From Neocallimastix lanati (nom. inval.) (Eukaryota; Neocallimastigomycota; Neocallimastigomycetes; Neocallimastigales; Neocallimastigaceae): a stretch of 64,000 bases of DNA. The stretch is from contig JACVTC010000043.1 in NCBI GenBank assembly GCA_016946835.1, positions 579,501-643,500 of the forward strand, written 5' to 3'. Below the pieces are notes generated by a model that saw only the letters and a program-made list of their open reading frames with translations, ran no database searches and was not told the origin of the DNA. How positions within the stretch are numbered: position 1 is the first letter of the stretch; every line of letters begins with the position of its first letter. Positions 47,335-63,432 of the stretch are shown one piece after another. Made by a program: the position numbers and the translations under genes.

Positions 47335-48206
47335 CGATATGAAATATATATATATAAGTATATGTATTTAAATGATGTATTCAAATGAATTGATAAATTA
47401 CTCAAAAGTCTTGTTTTTATCATGACTAACTCTATCTAAAAGAGTTAAAGTTCTTCCTGGAACATTTGTGATTGGGCGATTAAAAGCATCACGAATACGA
47501 AGATACATTCTTCTTTGATAGAAATTCTACCCATTTTAAAAATTTATCAAATTTTATGATTAATTAAAATTTCTATTAAAATTAAATTTTTAATTTTATA
47601 TATATATATATATATATATTTAAATAATATATAAAATTATTTTTTTATAATATATAATATTAAAAATATATACTTCAAAATCTGAATTTAATGGTGCATA
47701 TCCCTAACATATATTTATATATTATACATTAATTATATAATTAAAATATTTTTGAATTAATATTTATAATATATTATATATATTACATTTTGATGGCGTA
47801 AGTAGGCATATTCACCAGATTTAAAGATTTTACCAAAGAAATCACGAATATGACCTTTTTTTTTTTTTTTTTTTTTTTTTTTGAAAATATTATTTAATAT
47901 TGATTAATACATAATTATTATTTTTTTACTCACTTTAATTATTATTAATACTTTTTTTTTTTAATTCACTTTAATTATAATTTAATTATAATTATAATAA
48001 TAATATTAAAAAGATAATAAAATAAATATAATATTATATAAACATGATATTAAATGATTTGAGATAAGATATTTACCGAAAATAATTAATATTAAATATG
48101 ATAAATAAGTTGTAATTAAAACATAAAATGGAACAGATTCTGCTTTTGAATCATTATCTTCTTTTGGAATTTCCTTTGAAATTTGTTTTTGTGATTTTTT
48201 ACCCAT
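45259..48206 (-). CDS. LCB2: serine palmitoyltransferase subunit 2 (LCB2), eight exons
   Basis: Exons 48206-48077, 47854-47787, 47703-47674, 47526-47402, 47175-46905, 46743-46486, 46185-46024 and 45726-45259 give 503 aa with all-GT..AG introns. It is a PLP-dependent alpha-oxoamine synthase. An N-terminal membrane segment (about residues 27-44, [18 protein letters not shown]) anchors it in the ER. Then come [47 protein letters not shown], the cofactor-binding [17 protein letters not shown] (D300) and the Schiff-base lysine in [13 protein letters not shown] (K335). TFTKSFG is the LCB2-type active-site signature. With LCB1 it condenses serine and palmitoyl-CoA to 3-ketodihydrosphingosine, the first step of sphingolipid synthesis. 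The length is slightly short for the family (about 560) at both ends. Several introns end in long A-runs directly against the AG acceptor. Confidence 0.93.
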
Positions 48207-50319
48207 TTTTGATTTTATAAATTTATTTCTATTTTATTTTACTTAACTTTATTTTATTTTTTAATTTTTTATTTAAATATATATCAATTATTAATTTTAC
48301 GATAAATTTTTTTTTATTTGGTTTATAATAGTTTTATACTACGTCAATTTTAAAAAATTCTAACGTTTAAATAAAATATTTATTTATCTTTGTTATGAAT
48401 GCGATATATTTTTTTTTTTTAATTTTTAATAAATAAAATAAATTATCTATTAACTATTTTTTAATCTTCTATTTATTATTTATTAGACATAGGATCCAAA
48501 GTAAAAATAATCTTTAATTATAACGAAATAGATAATTTAGTTATATAAACTTATAATTAATTATTTTTCTATTATATATAAATAAACATATATATATATA
48601 TATACAGTTATAGCTCTATTAAATCAAAATAGACTATTTAATTAAATTTAAAACAATATTATAAGTTTTATAAAATAAAATAATTAATTATAAGGTAAAT
48701 TTTAAAAAATATACATATATATATTAAAAAAAAAAAATAAACAAATAAATAAAATAAAATAAAAAAAAAATTAATATATTATATTAAAAAAATATATTTT
48801 ATTTTGTAAAAAAAAAAAATTTTTTTATTATTATTTTACTAAAATATTTTTCCCATATTATATATATTAAATGTATTTTTTATTTATTTATTTTTCGAAA
48901 TATTCAATCAATATTGTTAATTATTTGATTGTTATTCAATAAAAAATAATACTAATTCCCAAGTTTTATTTTTCGAAATCTTATCCCATTTGAATTACTT
49001 ATTTAAACATTCTTCTCCTTAAAAAAATTTAATTTTGTTTTATGAAGTGATTTGTATATATGTAAATTTCATTTATGTAAATCTACTCTCAAACAATATA
49101 TTTATATAATAAAATAGTATATAAATATTTTTTACACAATTTCTTTTTTTTTTTGCTTTATTTCCCCTATTGTTTTTATTTTTATTTATTTATTTTTTTT
49201 TTATTACTTTGCTTGATTGTTTTTATTTTTTATATTTATATTTATACTTTTAAAATTTTACTTTTTAAAATTATATATTATTAGAAAATCTTTTATACTT
49301 TTTTTACGACAAAATAAATTATATTTAATTGAAAAATTTATTAAACATTAATAATAGTAATACCTTTAAAATAATTTATTCAATGAGTCTATTATTTTAA
49401 TGATTTAATTTCTTTTTCTTTATATTATTAATTTTTTAATTTTATTTATTTATTTAAATAAAATAATAATAAAAAAAAAATAAAATAAAAATAAAAAAAA
49501 TTTTATATTATATTTTCATTTAATAATTGATTTAATAAAATTTACTTATTTTTAATTATTCATTTTTTTTAAATAAAAAAAACAAATTTCAATTAAATAA
49601 AATATATTACTATTATTATTTTCAATTAATAATTTTTAATACAATTTAATTGTATTAATCTCTTTTTTGATAGTTATAATGTTAATTTTTATTTATTTAT
49701 TATTTATTTATTTATTAATTATTTATTTATTATTTATTTATTTATTTATTATTTATTTATTTATTTATTTATTATTTATTTATTTATTATTATTTATTTA
49801 TTTATTATTTATTTATTATTATTTATTTATTTATTATTTATTTATTTATTTATTATTATTTATTTATTTATTATTTATTTATTATTATTTATTTATTCAT
49901 TATTTTTTATTTATTATTTATTATTTATTATTTATTATTTATTATTTATTATTATTTATTATTTATTATTTATTATTTATTATTTATTATTTATTATTTA
50001 TTATTTAATTATTTACTTATCATTAATTTATTTAATATTTATTTATTATTTATTATTTATTTATTTATTTATTATTTATATATTATTTATTATTTAATTA
50101 TTTATTATTTGTTTATTTAATTATTTATTATTATTTATTTATTTATATATTATTTTACGCAATAAAATTAGCCAAATAATTTTTTAATGTACTAATTATT
50201 GCTTCGAATTAATTTTACTGAATATATAATATATTTTTTACTTTTTTATTCCTTTTTTTTTTTTTACAATTATTTTATATATTTAAAACATAAAAAAAGA
50301 GTAAAAAGTGAAATTAAAA
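48207..50319. other. AT-rich intergenic with (TTTATTA)-type array
   Basis: Simple DNA. 49686-50145 is an array mixing TTTA and TTATTTA units. No gene is supported, and the Leu/Ile/Tyr frame it contains is a repeat artefact. Confidence 0.6.
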
Positions 50320-51506
50320 ATGGAATTTAATTTATCATCACATTTATTGAATGATTTTAACTTAATAAATTGTTCATTAAATAATTCAATTGAAGATAAA
50401 ATTAACTGTGATACAAATGAAGAAACCAATGATGACATTTTAACAATTTTTAAAAGCCGTATCTGAAAATGATAAAGAAACTGCTAAAGAAATTTTGAAT
50501 TATGCCAATAAAAATAATATTATATTAGAAATGAATCCAATTATCAAATAAAAGTTTCTCCACTTAAAATAGCTATTATGAATAACAATAATGAAATAGT
50601 AAAATTACTTATGGATTATGCTAATAATAACAAAATTATTTTAAATATTCATAAAACAACTACAAAACAAATAGATATACTTTCATTTGCTATACTTATG
50701 AAAAATGAAAATTTGGTTGACCAATTATTAAATTATATCAATGAAAATAATATTGATTTTGACATTAATGAAAAATTTGGCGATGGAACTTATCCATTGT
50801 TAACAGCTATATACAGAAATGATATAAAAGTAGTTGAAAAAATTATGAATTATGCTAATGATAAGGTATCCTTTTAAATATTAATGAAAAAAATGATGTA
50901 GGAATGTTTCCATTTTTAAATGCTGTCGTTAATGGAAATGAAGTTGTTAAATCAATTATCGATTATGCCAATAAAAATAATATTATTTTACGACTAAATG
51001 AAAAGGATAATGATAATTCTTATCCTCTTTTAATTTCTGCATTTGTTAATAAACCTGAAGTAGCTAAATTAATTGCTAATTATACCAATACCAATAATAT
51101 TACTTTGATAATTAATGATAATGATAATAGGTATAAAAGAAATTCAATTTCATACGCACTTACTTATAATAATAGTGAAATGATAGAACTGCTTATTGAT
51201 TATGCCAACGCAAATGATATCATTTTAGTATTAAAAGAAGATAAAGTATGTTCCATTTCAGAATTAGATATTGAAATAATTGAATTATTATATAAAAGTT
51301 ATGATGCATATGAAATGAATATTATATTTGATAAAGAAAGTATGTTATTAAAAAAAATGAAAAAAATCAAAAATAATTTAGATAGTGTTAATATTTCAAA
51401 CTGATCAATCTTTTCAGATAATAATAAACCAATGATTGAATATCATTCAAATTATTACGAAAATTTAAGAAAAAAAAAACTTGGTAATGATTTACCATTA
51501 AGATAA
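50320..51506 (+). pseudogene. ankyrin-type repeat protein, degenerate
   Basis: It begins with ATG (MEFNLSSHLLNDFNLIN) and consists of repeats of about 33-40 residues of the pattern (I/L)(L/I)xYANxNNIILxxNEKDxDxxYPLLxA. Examples are LNYANKNNIILEMN, LLMDYANNNKIILNIH, SIIDYANKNNIILRLN and LIANYTNTNNITLIIN. This repeat is ankyrin-like. Frameshifts near 50452, 50548 and 50870 and an in-frame TGA at about 51402 (before SIFSDNNKPMIEYHSNYY) break the gene. The last frame ends at 51504. An intact copy would be about 390 residues. Many such divergent ankyrin proteins are reported from anaerobic fungi; the cellular role is unknown. Confidence 0.75.
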
Positions 51507-51894
51507 AATAAATTTATAAAAACATTTAGAATATATATTTAAAATTAATATTTTTTATAATAAATAAATAAATAATTAAAAATAATAATAATAATAATAA
51601 TAAATATAGTTAAAATTGGAACAATTAGAATTGATATTTACAAAATATTTTTTAAACTTTTTTTTATATTAATTTCATATAAATAAATAATATATAAATA
51701 ATATTAAAATTATTACTAATTAAAATTATTATTATTAATAAATTTTCTTAAAAAAAAAAAAAAGTAAAAATTATATAGATTTGTACTACTTTTTAATTTG
51801 TTGATATAAAAGAAAAAAAAGTTTAACATTAATTTTTTATTAAAAGAAAAAAAACATTTATAGTTTATTTTTACTACTACTAATAATATAAATA

Positions 51895-51956
<62 letters not shown>

Positions 51957-52387
51957 ACTTATATATATTATTATTATTATTTTACTAAACTTTATTTCAG
52001 ATGATTGATATATTTTATATTAATTTTTATATGATTTATAAATTAATATATAATTAATAAAAAAAAATATACAATTTTAATAATTAATAATTAAAAATAA
52101 GTAATTAATAAATAATAATTAAAATAATTAATTGCTAGTAACAAATAACTAATAATAAATAACTAATTCTAATTAATAATAAATTATACATATTATTTAT
52201 CCTTTTTTTTTTTCAATAAAATTAATAAAAAAAAGTATATATATTTTATAATAAAATAAAAGTATGGTGTAAATGAATTGATAATTTTATTAAAAATTTA
52301 ATACTATTCATATTTCAATAATTTTCTTTATAAAAAAAAAGATATATAAAAATATAAAATATAAAAAAGGTGGATTATATATAATTA

Positions 52388-52427
<40 letters not shown>

Positions 52428-53233
52428 AAAAATATTAAAACTTTAATTATAATTTTATTATAATTAAAGTTTTTATATTTATTTATTTTTTTTTTTTTAT
52501 ATATATATATATAGGAAAAATATCTTTATAAAACTTTATAAAATAATTTATATCTTATTTTTTATTGTTATATTTATAATGAATATTTATTTATAAAAAA
52601 AAATAAAAAGAAAAAAGTTAAGGAAAAATATAACTATAAATGGGATAATTTTTAATAATATATATATTTATTTTTTAGTTAATTTTTTTTTTCTTATTAT
52701 TTTTTATTATTTATAATCTTTTTCATTGTTTGAATTGTAATTATTACTATTATTATTATGATATATTTATAGATTTACGCCTATATATAATCATAATTTT
52801 TTTAATTTTTTTTTTTTTTAAATTGGTCAAATAATAAAAATTATACTATTAGATACTTTATTTATTAGCTATAATTATTATTTTTTTTTTTTTTGTTTTA
52901 AAAAAAAGGGATATATGATATAATATTAAATATATTATATATTAATATATATTTAAATTTATAATTATGTATATATTTTTTTTCTTTAATAAAAAGATAA
53001 TATAAGGTAATAATAAAAGTTTTTTTGCTTTTTTGTTTTTTTTGTTTTTTAATTATGATTTCATAATAGATATTATGATCTAGACTTTTTTTTTTTTTTT
53101 TTTTTTTTATGAATTAAATTATTATTAACTTTATATATATATATATATATATATATTTTACAAAAAAAAAATCTTTTCTGATTTAAATAAATAAAAAAAA
53201 GAAATAAAATTAAACAAAATTAAAATTAAATAA

Positions 53234-53301
<68 letters not shown>

Positions 53302-53336
53302 ATGTAAATAAACTTTATTTACAAAAGTTTTAATTT

Positions 53337-53387
<51 letters not shown>

Positions 53388-54225
53388 TAATTTTATTTTA
53401 ATTTTATACTTTATTTTATCTATTTTTTTTTTTCTTTCTTTCTTTCTTTTTCTTTTCCTTTCTCATTCTTTTTTTTTTTTTTATATTACTGTATGGTATT
53501 TCATAGTTGATGGTTGAAGTATTATTTATAAATTGTTTCTTTAATTTTAGACGATTGATGATTGATTTATTATTATTTTTTCTTTTTCTTTTTCTTTTTA
53601 TTATTTATTATGTATTGGTTAAAAGGGAAAAAGAAAAGAGAAAAAAAAAAAATTTTTATTCTATCTTTTTTTTTTTTTTAATTATTAGTAAGTATATATA
53701 CATTTTTATAAAATATATATTTTTTTATTGACCAAGAAAAGTTCATTTTTTTATAATAAAAAAAAAAAAAATGAAAAGAAAAAAAGAAAAAAAATTCCAT
53801 TATTATTATCATTCTTATTATTAAAAAAAAAATTTTTTTTTTCTTTTTTTTTTAAATTTTATTATTATTATTATTATTATTATGGCATAATATGGCATAA
53901 AGGTTTAATTTTTAATATATAATGAAATTATAATTTACTTAGTAGACTTTTTTTTACAAAAAAATAATTTATAATTATTTTTTAAAATGAAAAATCTACT
54001 AAATAAAAATTTTAAGATATAATTAATAATTAAAATAAAAAATAAAAATAAAAATAATTATTTAAATACATTTAATAATAATGGAAATGAAAATAATAAT
54101 ATTAATGAAAGAATATTATATATAATGTTAATAAGGTTTAATAATTTTGTTTGATGGTTAATTGTTAATAATTTATTATTATTATTATTTTCTTTTTATC
54201 CAAGATTTTTGGGAAAAAAAAAACT
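51507..54225. other. AT-rich intergenic, no gene seen
   Basis: Homopolymers (A-run at 51898-51955, T-run at 53340-53382), TA repeats and A/T-only DNA. An A-T mirror at 52425-52475 (AAAACTTTAATTATAATTTT..TAAAGTTTT) can form a hairpin. Nothing is coding by composition. Confidence 0.55.
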
Positions 54226-55124
54226 TTAACTCTTTGTTTCGGCATGACTTCTTGGATACCATATAATACCAATAATACATATAATTATTATAGCAGCCAC
54301 TATTAATATTGGAATTTTGATTTTATTATTTCTTTATTAATTATAATAAAAGTAAAATAATAATAAAATAGTTATTATTTTATTTTTTTTAAAAAAAAAA
54401 AAAATTCATAATTATTATTATTGTTATTATTATTTAAATTTTTTTTTTTTTAAAAAAAAAATACTTACTCTATATGAACTTTTCCTTCAACCTTTTTCAT
54501 TGTTTGTAAAACTTTACTTTCTTGGCGTTTAGCATATGGATCAACTCTTGTTTCATGATTTAAGAAACTACTTGTACTTCCATTATTTTGAGCCATCCTT
54601 TCTTTTGAAAGTCCACCATTATTATTCTCAATATTAATATTATTTTTACTACCAAAAGAAATATCTGCCATACTGCTGTTAACAAAATTATCTATTGAAC
54701 GTTGTAAATTATCATCCAATATAATTATATCAAGGGCTTCTGGATCACTTTTTATACGATTACAGAGATAAGATACATCAGAAATTTTTTTCAATGGTTT
54801 GTCTAATTCATGAACATCAATAGTTCCTTTACGTTTAGCTTGATTAAATTTCTTTATTGAAGATAATACTGGATTATCTGGATAAATTTCACCTGAAATA
54901 GGAACATATAACTTTAAGTATCTAGGAATAATTTTTGGTTCAAAAGATTTAGAAATATGTTCTTTTATTGAGTATACTTGATTACTTAAAGAAACTCTTA
55001 TTACAAATGCTTTTGAACTTGAATCACCAATACGGAAGCATGACAATACTACTTTTTCATTTTTAGATTCATTTTCATTATCTACATTAATTACAATTTC
55101 ACTATTTTCCCTTATATCTTCCAT
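54226..55124 (-). CDS. tail-anchored protein with Crinkler-like N-terminal domain
   Basis: Exons 55124-54469 and 54331-54226, with a 137-nt intron (donor GTAAGT), give 253 aa. Residues about 24-115 read VVLSCFRIGDSSSKAFVIRV, IKEHISKSFEPK, PRYLKLYVPISGEI and LDKPLKKISDVSYL. This resembles the ubiquitin-like header of Crinkler (CRN) proteins: CxxxGD..xxFxVxI, a Kx(7)K helix, LxLY/W, and a final LxxPLKKISDxF. A polar Ser/Asn linker with an ISFGSKNNINIENNN patch follows. The short second exon is a membrane anchor (IPILIVAAIIICIIGIIWY) plus the tail PRSHAETKS. Typical CRNs have a nuclease- or kinase-like effector C-terminus, which is absent here. A cytosol-facing protein on the ER or outer mitochondrial membrane is inferred. 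Family assignment is moderate; an unrelated ubiquitin fold is the alternative. Confidence 0.6.
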
Positions 55125-57319
<2,195 letters not shown>

Positions 57320-57801
57320 ATAGAACTCTTAAAATGAGACAGAATAATATAATTTATTAATTATATTCTTCTTTATTTAATTTAAAATATTAAAATTTAT
57401 AAATTTATATTATTATTAAACAACGTTTATTTATTAATATAATAAATATAAATATTGAAAATGGCAAAAGCGTAAATAAATTTAAAAAAAAAAAAGTTTT
57501 ATATAATACTTCTTAATTACAAGCTATATTAAAAATAAGAAGAAATTATTTAGTTTATAACAAATTATAAATTATTTTCATATTTACAAAACATAAAATT
57601 TATATTTACATTAATTTTATGTGTTTGTATAGAATTTATAATATTGCATAAATCTATTTTATATCATGTTACATTAAATCACACTATATATCATATGATA
57701 ATTAATCAAATGATTAATTGATGATTTTTTAATTTATTTTTATGTAATTATTGACAAAATAATTAATTAATAATTAAAGTTTCTATTTTCATTTTATATC
57801 A
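57320..57801 (-). repeat. solo LTR, inverted relative to the 7.6 kb copy
   Basis: On the minus strand it starts TGATATAAAATGAAAATAGA and continues almost base for base like 7599-8000 (for example TCATATGATATATAGTGTGA and TTTATTTACGCTTTTGCCAT). The last about 80 bp diverge and end near GAGTTCTA. No internal element sequence is present. The left boundary is approximate. Confidence 0.7.
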
Positions 57802-59271
57802 TAAATAATCATAAAGAATAAATAATAAAAAAAAAGTAAAATTATATACTTTAGAAATAAATCATATTCAATATAGAAATTAATATGATCTATATATTAA
57901 ATTCTATGCCAATATTTATTAACTTTTTAAGATTGTTTTTTTCTTTTTCTTTTTTTTTTTTTTTTATTTTCAAAATTATATAAAAAATAATAAATAAATA
58001 AATAAATAAATAAAACTATATATTAAAAATTAAAAATTTTTACATAATTTGAAAAATAAACAATTAAACTAATTCAATAAAATGTTTCTAAATGTTTTTC
58101 TTTTTTTTTTTTTACCTCCTTTTTAAACTAGAGAAATAGAATTCATTTTTGAATTTAAAACTTTAATCTTTACTTGATGATTTTTCATCCCTAATAAAAT
58201 GAACGAATCTCTTATAAAAAAAATAATGTATAAAATTATATAAATAAATAAATGAAAAAAGTCTTTATTTTTATTATGTAATAGAACACAAGTCATTATA
58301 ATATAACTTTGTGTTAGTTGAATGAGATTTGTGTAACAATTCTACAGAAATTTCCTTTTTTTTATAAATGTATGAATGTATCAATAAATAAATAAATAAA
58401 TATTATTTAATCCTACTAAATATAAAATTAAAAATAAAAAATAATAGATGAATATTAATAAATAAATATATAGATAGATAGATAAATAGATAATTACAAA
58501 AAAAAAGTTAATAATAAACAAATAAATAAATAAGGAAATAGATTAAATAATTCTGATTTAAACTTTTTTTTTTATAATTACAAATTTATTTATTTTATTT
58601 ATTATATATTATTAATTATTTATTATTCAATTATTTATTATTTATTATTCAATTATTTATTATTTATATTTATTATTTATAATTCAATTATTTATTATTT
58701 ATTATTTATTATTTATTCAATTATTTATTATTTATTATTTATTATTTATTCAATTATTTATTATTTATTATTTATTATTTATTCAATTATTTATTATTTA
58801 TTATTTATTATTTATTATTTATTATTTAAATATTTATTTATTATTTATTATTTATTACTAATTATTTTATTATTCAATTATGTATTATTTAGTATTTATT
58901 ATTTAATTATTATTTATTATTATTTATTATTTAAATATTTACAAATCTTTATTAAAAGGGTTTTTTTTTATATATTTTATATATTTCTATCAAACTAACA
59001 AAAATAATAAATAAAAACAAAAGTTAATTTATATTATTATTATATAGGTTGAAATGTTTATAATCGATCCAAATGTTATTTAAAGTTTTTATTCATTATA
59101 ACTATAAAATAATGTATAGTATTTATTATAATCTATTATTAGATTAAATTAATATTTTAATGTTGCAATAGTAATATTTTTCCAAATAACATTCATATTG
59201 TTACTACATAATTATTATCACCATTATTCTATATTCATTTCATTTATTTTTATTATATTTAAATCGCACTA
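57802..59271. other. AT-rich intergenic, no gene seen
   Basis: (AAAT)n, GATA-type repeats at 58470-58490 and an array of TTATTTATTATTCAATTA units at 58590-58930. No coding evidence. Confidence 0.55.
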
Positions 59272-59887
59272 GGTTCTACACTTGTTGTTAGTCCGTGGGC
59301 TAGTATACAATAAGAATCCTGGTTCAATCCCTCTTTTTGACCATTTCTACTTTTCCCCACATGTGATTTTTATGGAATATGGTGGTTAGAGTTACAGGTA
59401 AGTATTTCTCCCTTATATATGTATTATTCTAAATATTCTACGTAATATAGACAAGATACTTCCCTAATTGTGGGCCTTAGGGGGTCGCACAAGTACTGCT
59501 ATTCAATATATTTACAAGGGAATAACTAGCATATGCGTATATATCATGTGTTCATGTAGATATATTCTACTAAATTGCAATCTTTCTGATTTATTATATA
59601 CAATTACCAAAAGAGCTAGATGTATCTTAATGGGTTAGGTTATATTGACTTCGCTTCAAAGGGAAGTTAGGAACAAGAGAAGTACTCCGAGAAAAAGCGT
59701 ACTAGAAAATTCTCAGCAATAATATGTCAGAGCGCCAATGCTGAACACTCAGTAAGGCCCTCCAGTAGGGACAATATCCGCCTATACCAAAGTATACCGA
59801 AGTGTTGTGACTACCTCAATATTCCCATGCCTTGAGGGGATTCTGAAAATAGGGGCGGTACACACCAAAAGTAAAAAAAAAAAAAAA
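59272..59887 (+). mobile_element. candidate tRNA-headed SINE or retroposed Pol III RNA
   Basis: A 615-bp segment of clearly higher GC ends in a 15-A tail. Its first 71 nt (59272-59342) have the size of a tRNA: a GGTT/GACC pairing end, an A-box-like TAGTCCGTGGG at 59289 and a B-box GGTTCAATCCC at 59321 that fits GGTTCRANYCC exactly. The D, anticodon and T stems do not fold well, so it is not a functional tRNA. The body has no long open frame on either strand. No clear target duplication was found. Confidence 0.5.
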
Positions 59888-60547
59888 TATTTTGCATATA
59901 TAAATATTTTTTTATTTAATCTCTACTTTATATTTTAATTTCCATTGTTATATTTTATTTTATTAAACATTACATATTTTATTTTATTTTTCTATTTATT
60001 TTATTTTATTTTATCTTACAAAAATATAATTTAGATATAATTTTGTTTTATTTTATATAATATTTCTAAAATTTATTTAAATATTTATAAAAATAAAAAA
60101 ATATAAGCATATAAAATAATAAGTAAATAAATAAACTTATAATAAATAAATAAATTAAGGAACTAATAAATAAATTAAGGAACTAATAAATAAATTAAAA
60201 AAATTAATAATAAAAAAATAAATTAAGGAACTAATAAGTAAATAAATAAATATATAAAGAAAATTAATGATAAATAAATAAATAAAATTATTAATATTTA
60301 ATATGATTATATCCAATTTTTTCTTTATATAAAAGCTATTGACGTTTATTATTTTTATAATAATAAGGAATACTCTTTTATTCATAATTTTTGAAATAAA
60401 TACTTAAATTCTCAAAAAAATTATTATTATACTATCTTTATATTATTATTTATTAATATTATTATATCATAAAGATATTTTGTGCTTTGACTTGATTAGT
60501 TCAATAATATTAATAAATATATTAGTAAATATACCAAATATTTTATA
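59888..60547. other. AT-rich upstream region of the HSP90-type ATPase gene
   Basis: TTTTA-type repeats and a small tandem set of AAATTAAGGAACTAATA (60150-60240). No gene seen; promoter elements are not distinguishable. Confidence 0.5.
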
Positions 60548-61901
60548 ATGACAACAAAATCTGCATTATTTACTTTTAAAGACTCTTTACTAGCCAATGA
60601 TACAATTGAAGAAAAAGTAATATAAAATATCAGATAATTATTAATACTTATTATTTATATATTAGTAATATAATTAAAAGAAATCTGAATTTATTGTTAT
60701 TAGATATAATTCGAAATTATTTCATATATATATGTATATATTTAAATATTTTATTTTTATTTTTGTATATTTTTATTTTTATTTTAAAATTTAATTTATA
60801 TTATAACAAATTTTAAAAAACCCAGTAAATTTCCCTATTGTTATTATTATTATTAGAAAAAATTAAATTTAGTAATAAATAATATATTAATTTTTATTAT
60901 AATTATCATGTTTTGTATTAAAATTTAATTTAAGGTCGAGGTAAATCAACGTCATTTAATTGATAAAATTTTAGCAAGGTATTTATTATTTATTTTTTTA
61001 ATACATTATGAAATAATACTAATAATTACTATTAAATAAAGTAAAGTCTATATATTTTTATATATAGATAAAAATTTAAGAGTAATATATTTTAACTTTT
61101 TTTTTTTTTTTATCAATATTAATTTTATAATAAATAATTTAAAAATGTATTCATATTGTATATTATATTTTATGTTATTAAAATAGATATTCGGCAGAAT
61201 TTACAGTATTTAGAGAATTATTGCAAAATTCAAATGATGCATGTAATATATTTAATTTTAAGAATAAGTTCAATATAATAAATATATTATATAAATATAA
61301 AGTGTGAAAAAATATATATATTAAATTTATTTTATTAATTATTTTTTTTTATATATAATATTCTTTTTTATTATTTATTTATATATTTAAACTATTTTGT
61401 TAAATTTTGTTATAATTTTTTTTTTTTAAAAAAAATGGATTAAATTTTGAATTAATTTAAAAAATAAAGCTGCAGAAGATGTTGAAATCATATTTACAGT
61501 TGAAAAAGATCCAGAAAATAATAAACCTGGAATAACATCTATTGAATATAAAAATAATGGTAAAATTTTCAGAGAGGAAGATTGGAATCGTTTAAAAAAA
61601 ATTGCTGAAGGTAATCCTGATGAACAAAAAATAGGGTTTTTCGGTGTAGGCTTTTATTCATTATTTTCAATTACGGAAGAACCATTTGTTGTATCTGGTG
61701 ATGCCTATTGTGGTTTCTTTTGGAAGGGTGACCAACTTTTCGTTAAAAAAGGTACTGTTCCTGAAGAAAAACGAACTGAATGGACTTCTTTTCTTTTAAA
61801 TTTACGTAATCCTTTGGAAATACCCGATACTAATGAATTTAGTCGTTTCTTAGTGTAAATATTTTGAAATATTTATTTTAAAACAAAACAAAATAAACTA
61901 A

Positions 61902-61949
<48 letters not shown>

Positions 61950-62573
61950 GCAATGTATATATATATTTAATAATATACATTTATAATATTTATATATAAT
62001 TATTCAATTATCAATATCTTATTATTATATATATTTATATATTTCTATATCTATATTATATATATATTAATATATATATTTAATTTTCGTCTTAATCTAC
62101 TATATTTTTTTTAATATTAGAACCTCATTAGGTTTTACTTCATCTTTAAAAAGAGTAAAAGTTATTGTAAATGATGAAGAAAAAATATTTGTAAATAAAA
62201 AATCTTCTGAACCAAAGCCATTACAATACCCAAGAGATAAATATATAAATAAGACTCCAAATAAAATGTTTGAATTGAAAGAAATAATTACAAGAAATGT
62301 ACAGATGGATATACAAGTAAAAGGTGATTTAAATGTTTTCTATGAAGAAAATGTAATCCTACCTAAAAAAATCTTTTTTGGTTTTGCTGGATTTGGATTT
62401 AATATCCCCAGTAAAAATAAAAAACCCGAAAAATTTGAACCTATTGAATTGACTCACTTTATGAAGGTTACTACCGGATCATTTAATGCTAATTTACCAA
62501 CGGCAGTGAAAAGAGAAATGGAAAGAACAACAAAAAAGAATCCACCTTCAAGAACAGATATTTCAATTTTAAG

Positions 62574-62623
<50 letters not shown>

Positions 62624-63398
62624 AAAATAAAAAATAAAAAAAGATAATAGCAATGAATAATAATTACAATAATAGATTTATTGTAAATATAATAAATATT
62701 GTTATTATAAAAGTTATTATTTTATTATTTATTACTGTTATTCAATTATTGTTATGTACGTATTAATAATATTAATATTTTATTATTATTATTATTATTA
62801 TTGTTATTTATTCATTTATAAATAATAATAAAAAAAAATATAGTACTAATTATGATGAATATGAAAGTTCAACATCAATAAGAGATAAAAGTAATATCTT
62901 TAACAATTTAATTCCATATCCAGATCAAGGTAAGATTTTTATTGGTTTCCCAACTCAACAGGTAATACATTTTATTTTATTTTATTTATTTTTTTTTTTT
63001 TAAAAAAAAATAATTATTCATAAAAATACTAATTTATATGTATTATATATAATATTGTATATCTTTCTATTATATATAATTATTAATTTATTTTTATTTT
63101 TTATTTTTAGACTACTGGTTGTTGTATTCATTTATTAGGACATTTAATTCCAACTGTAACTATTTTATAATAGTTATTATAAAATAATAAAATAGCTTTA
63201 TTATTATTATTATTATTATTATTAAATTTATACCTTTTCATCTCATTTATAAACAATTATAAATTTATTATACATATAGGTTGAAAGAGAATCAATCGAT
63301 TTTGTCGATAGTACATTAGCAAGATGGAATCAAGAATTATTATGTGGAGGTAATTTTATTATATTTAATAATATAATTAAACATGCTATAAAATTATA

Positions 63399-63432
<34 letters not shown>

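Noticed and set aside
59272-59342. A functional tRNA gene
   Set aside because: The length and boxes fit, but the D, anticodon and T stems do not pair; kept only as a SINE-head candidate.
59395-59412. Minus-strand ATACTTACCTG, identical to the 5' end of U1 snRNA
   Set aside because: The following sequence lacks the U1 stem-loop I and the Sm-site context, and the 11-mer is also just the complement of an ideal 5' splice site.
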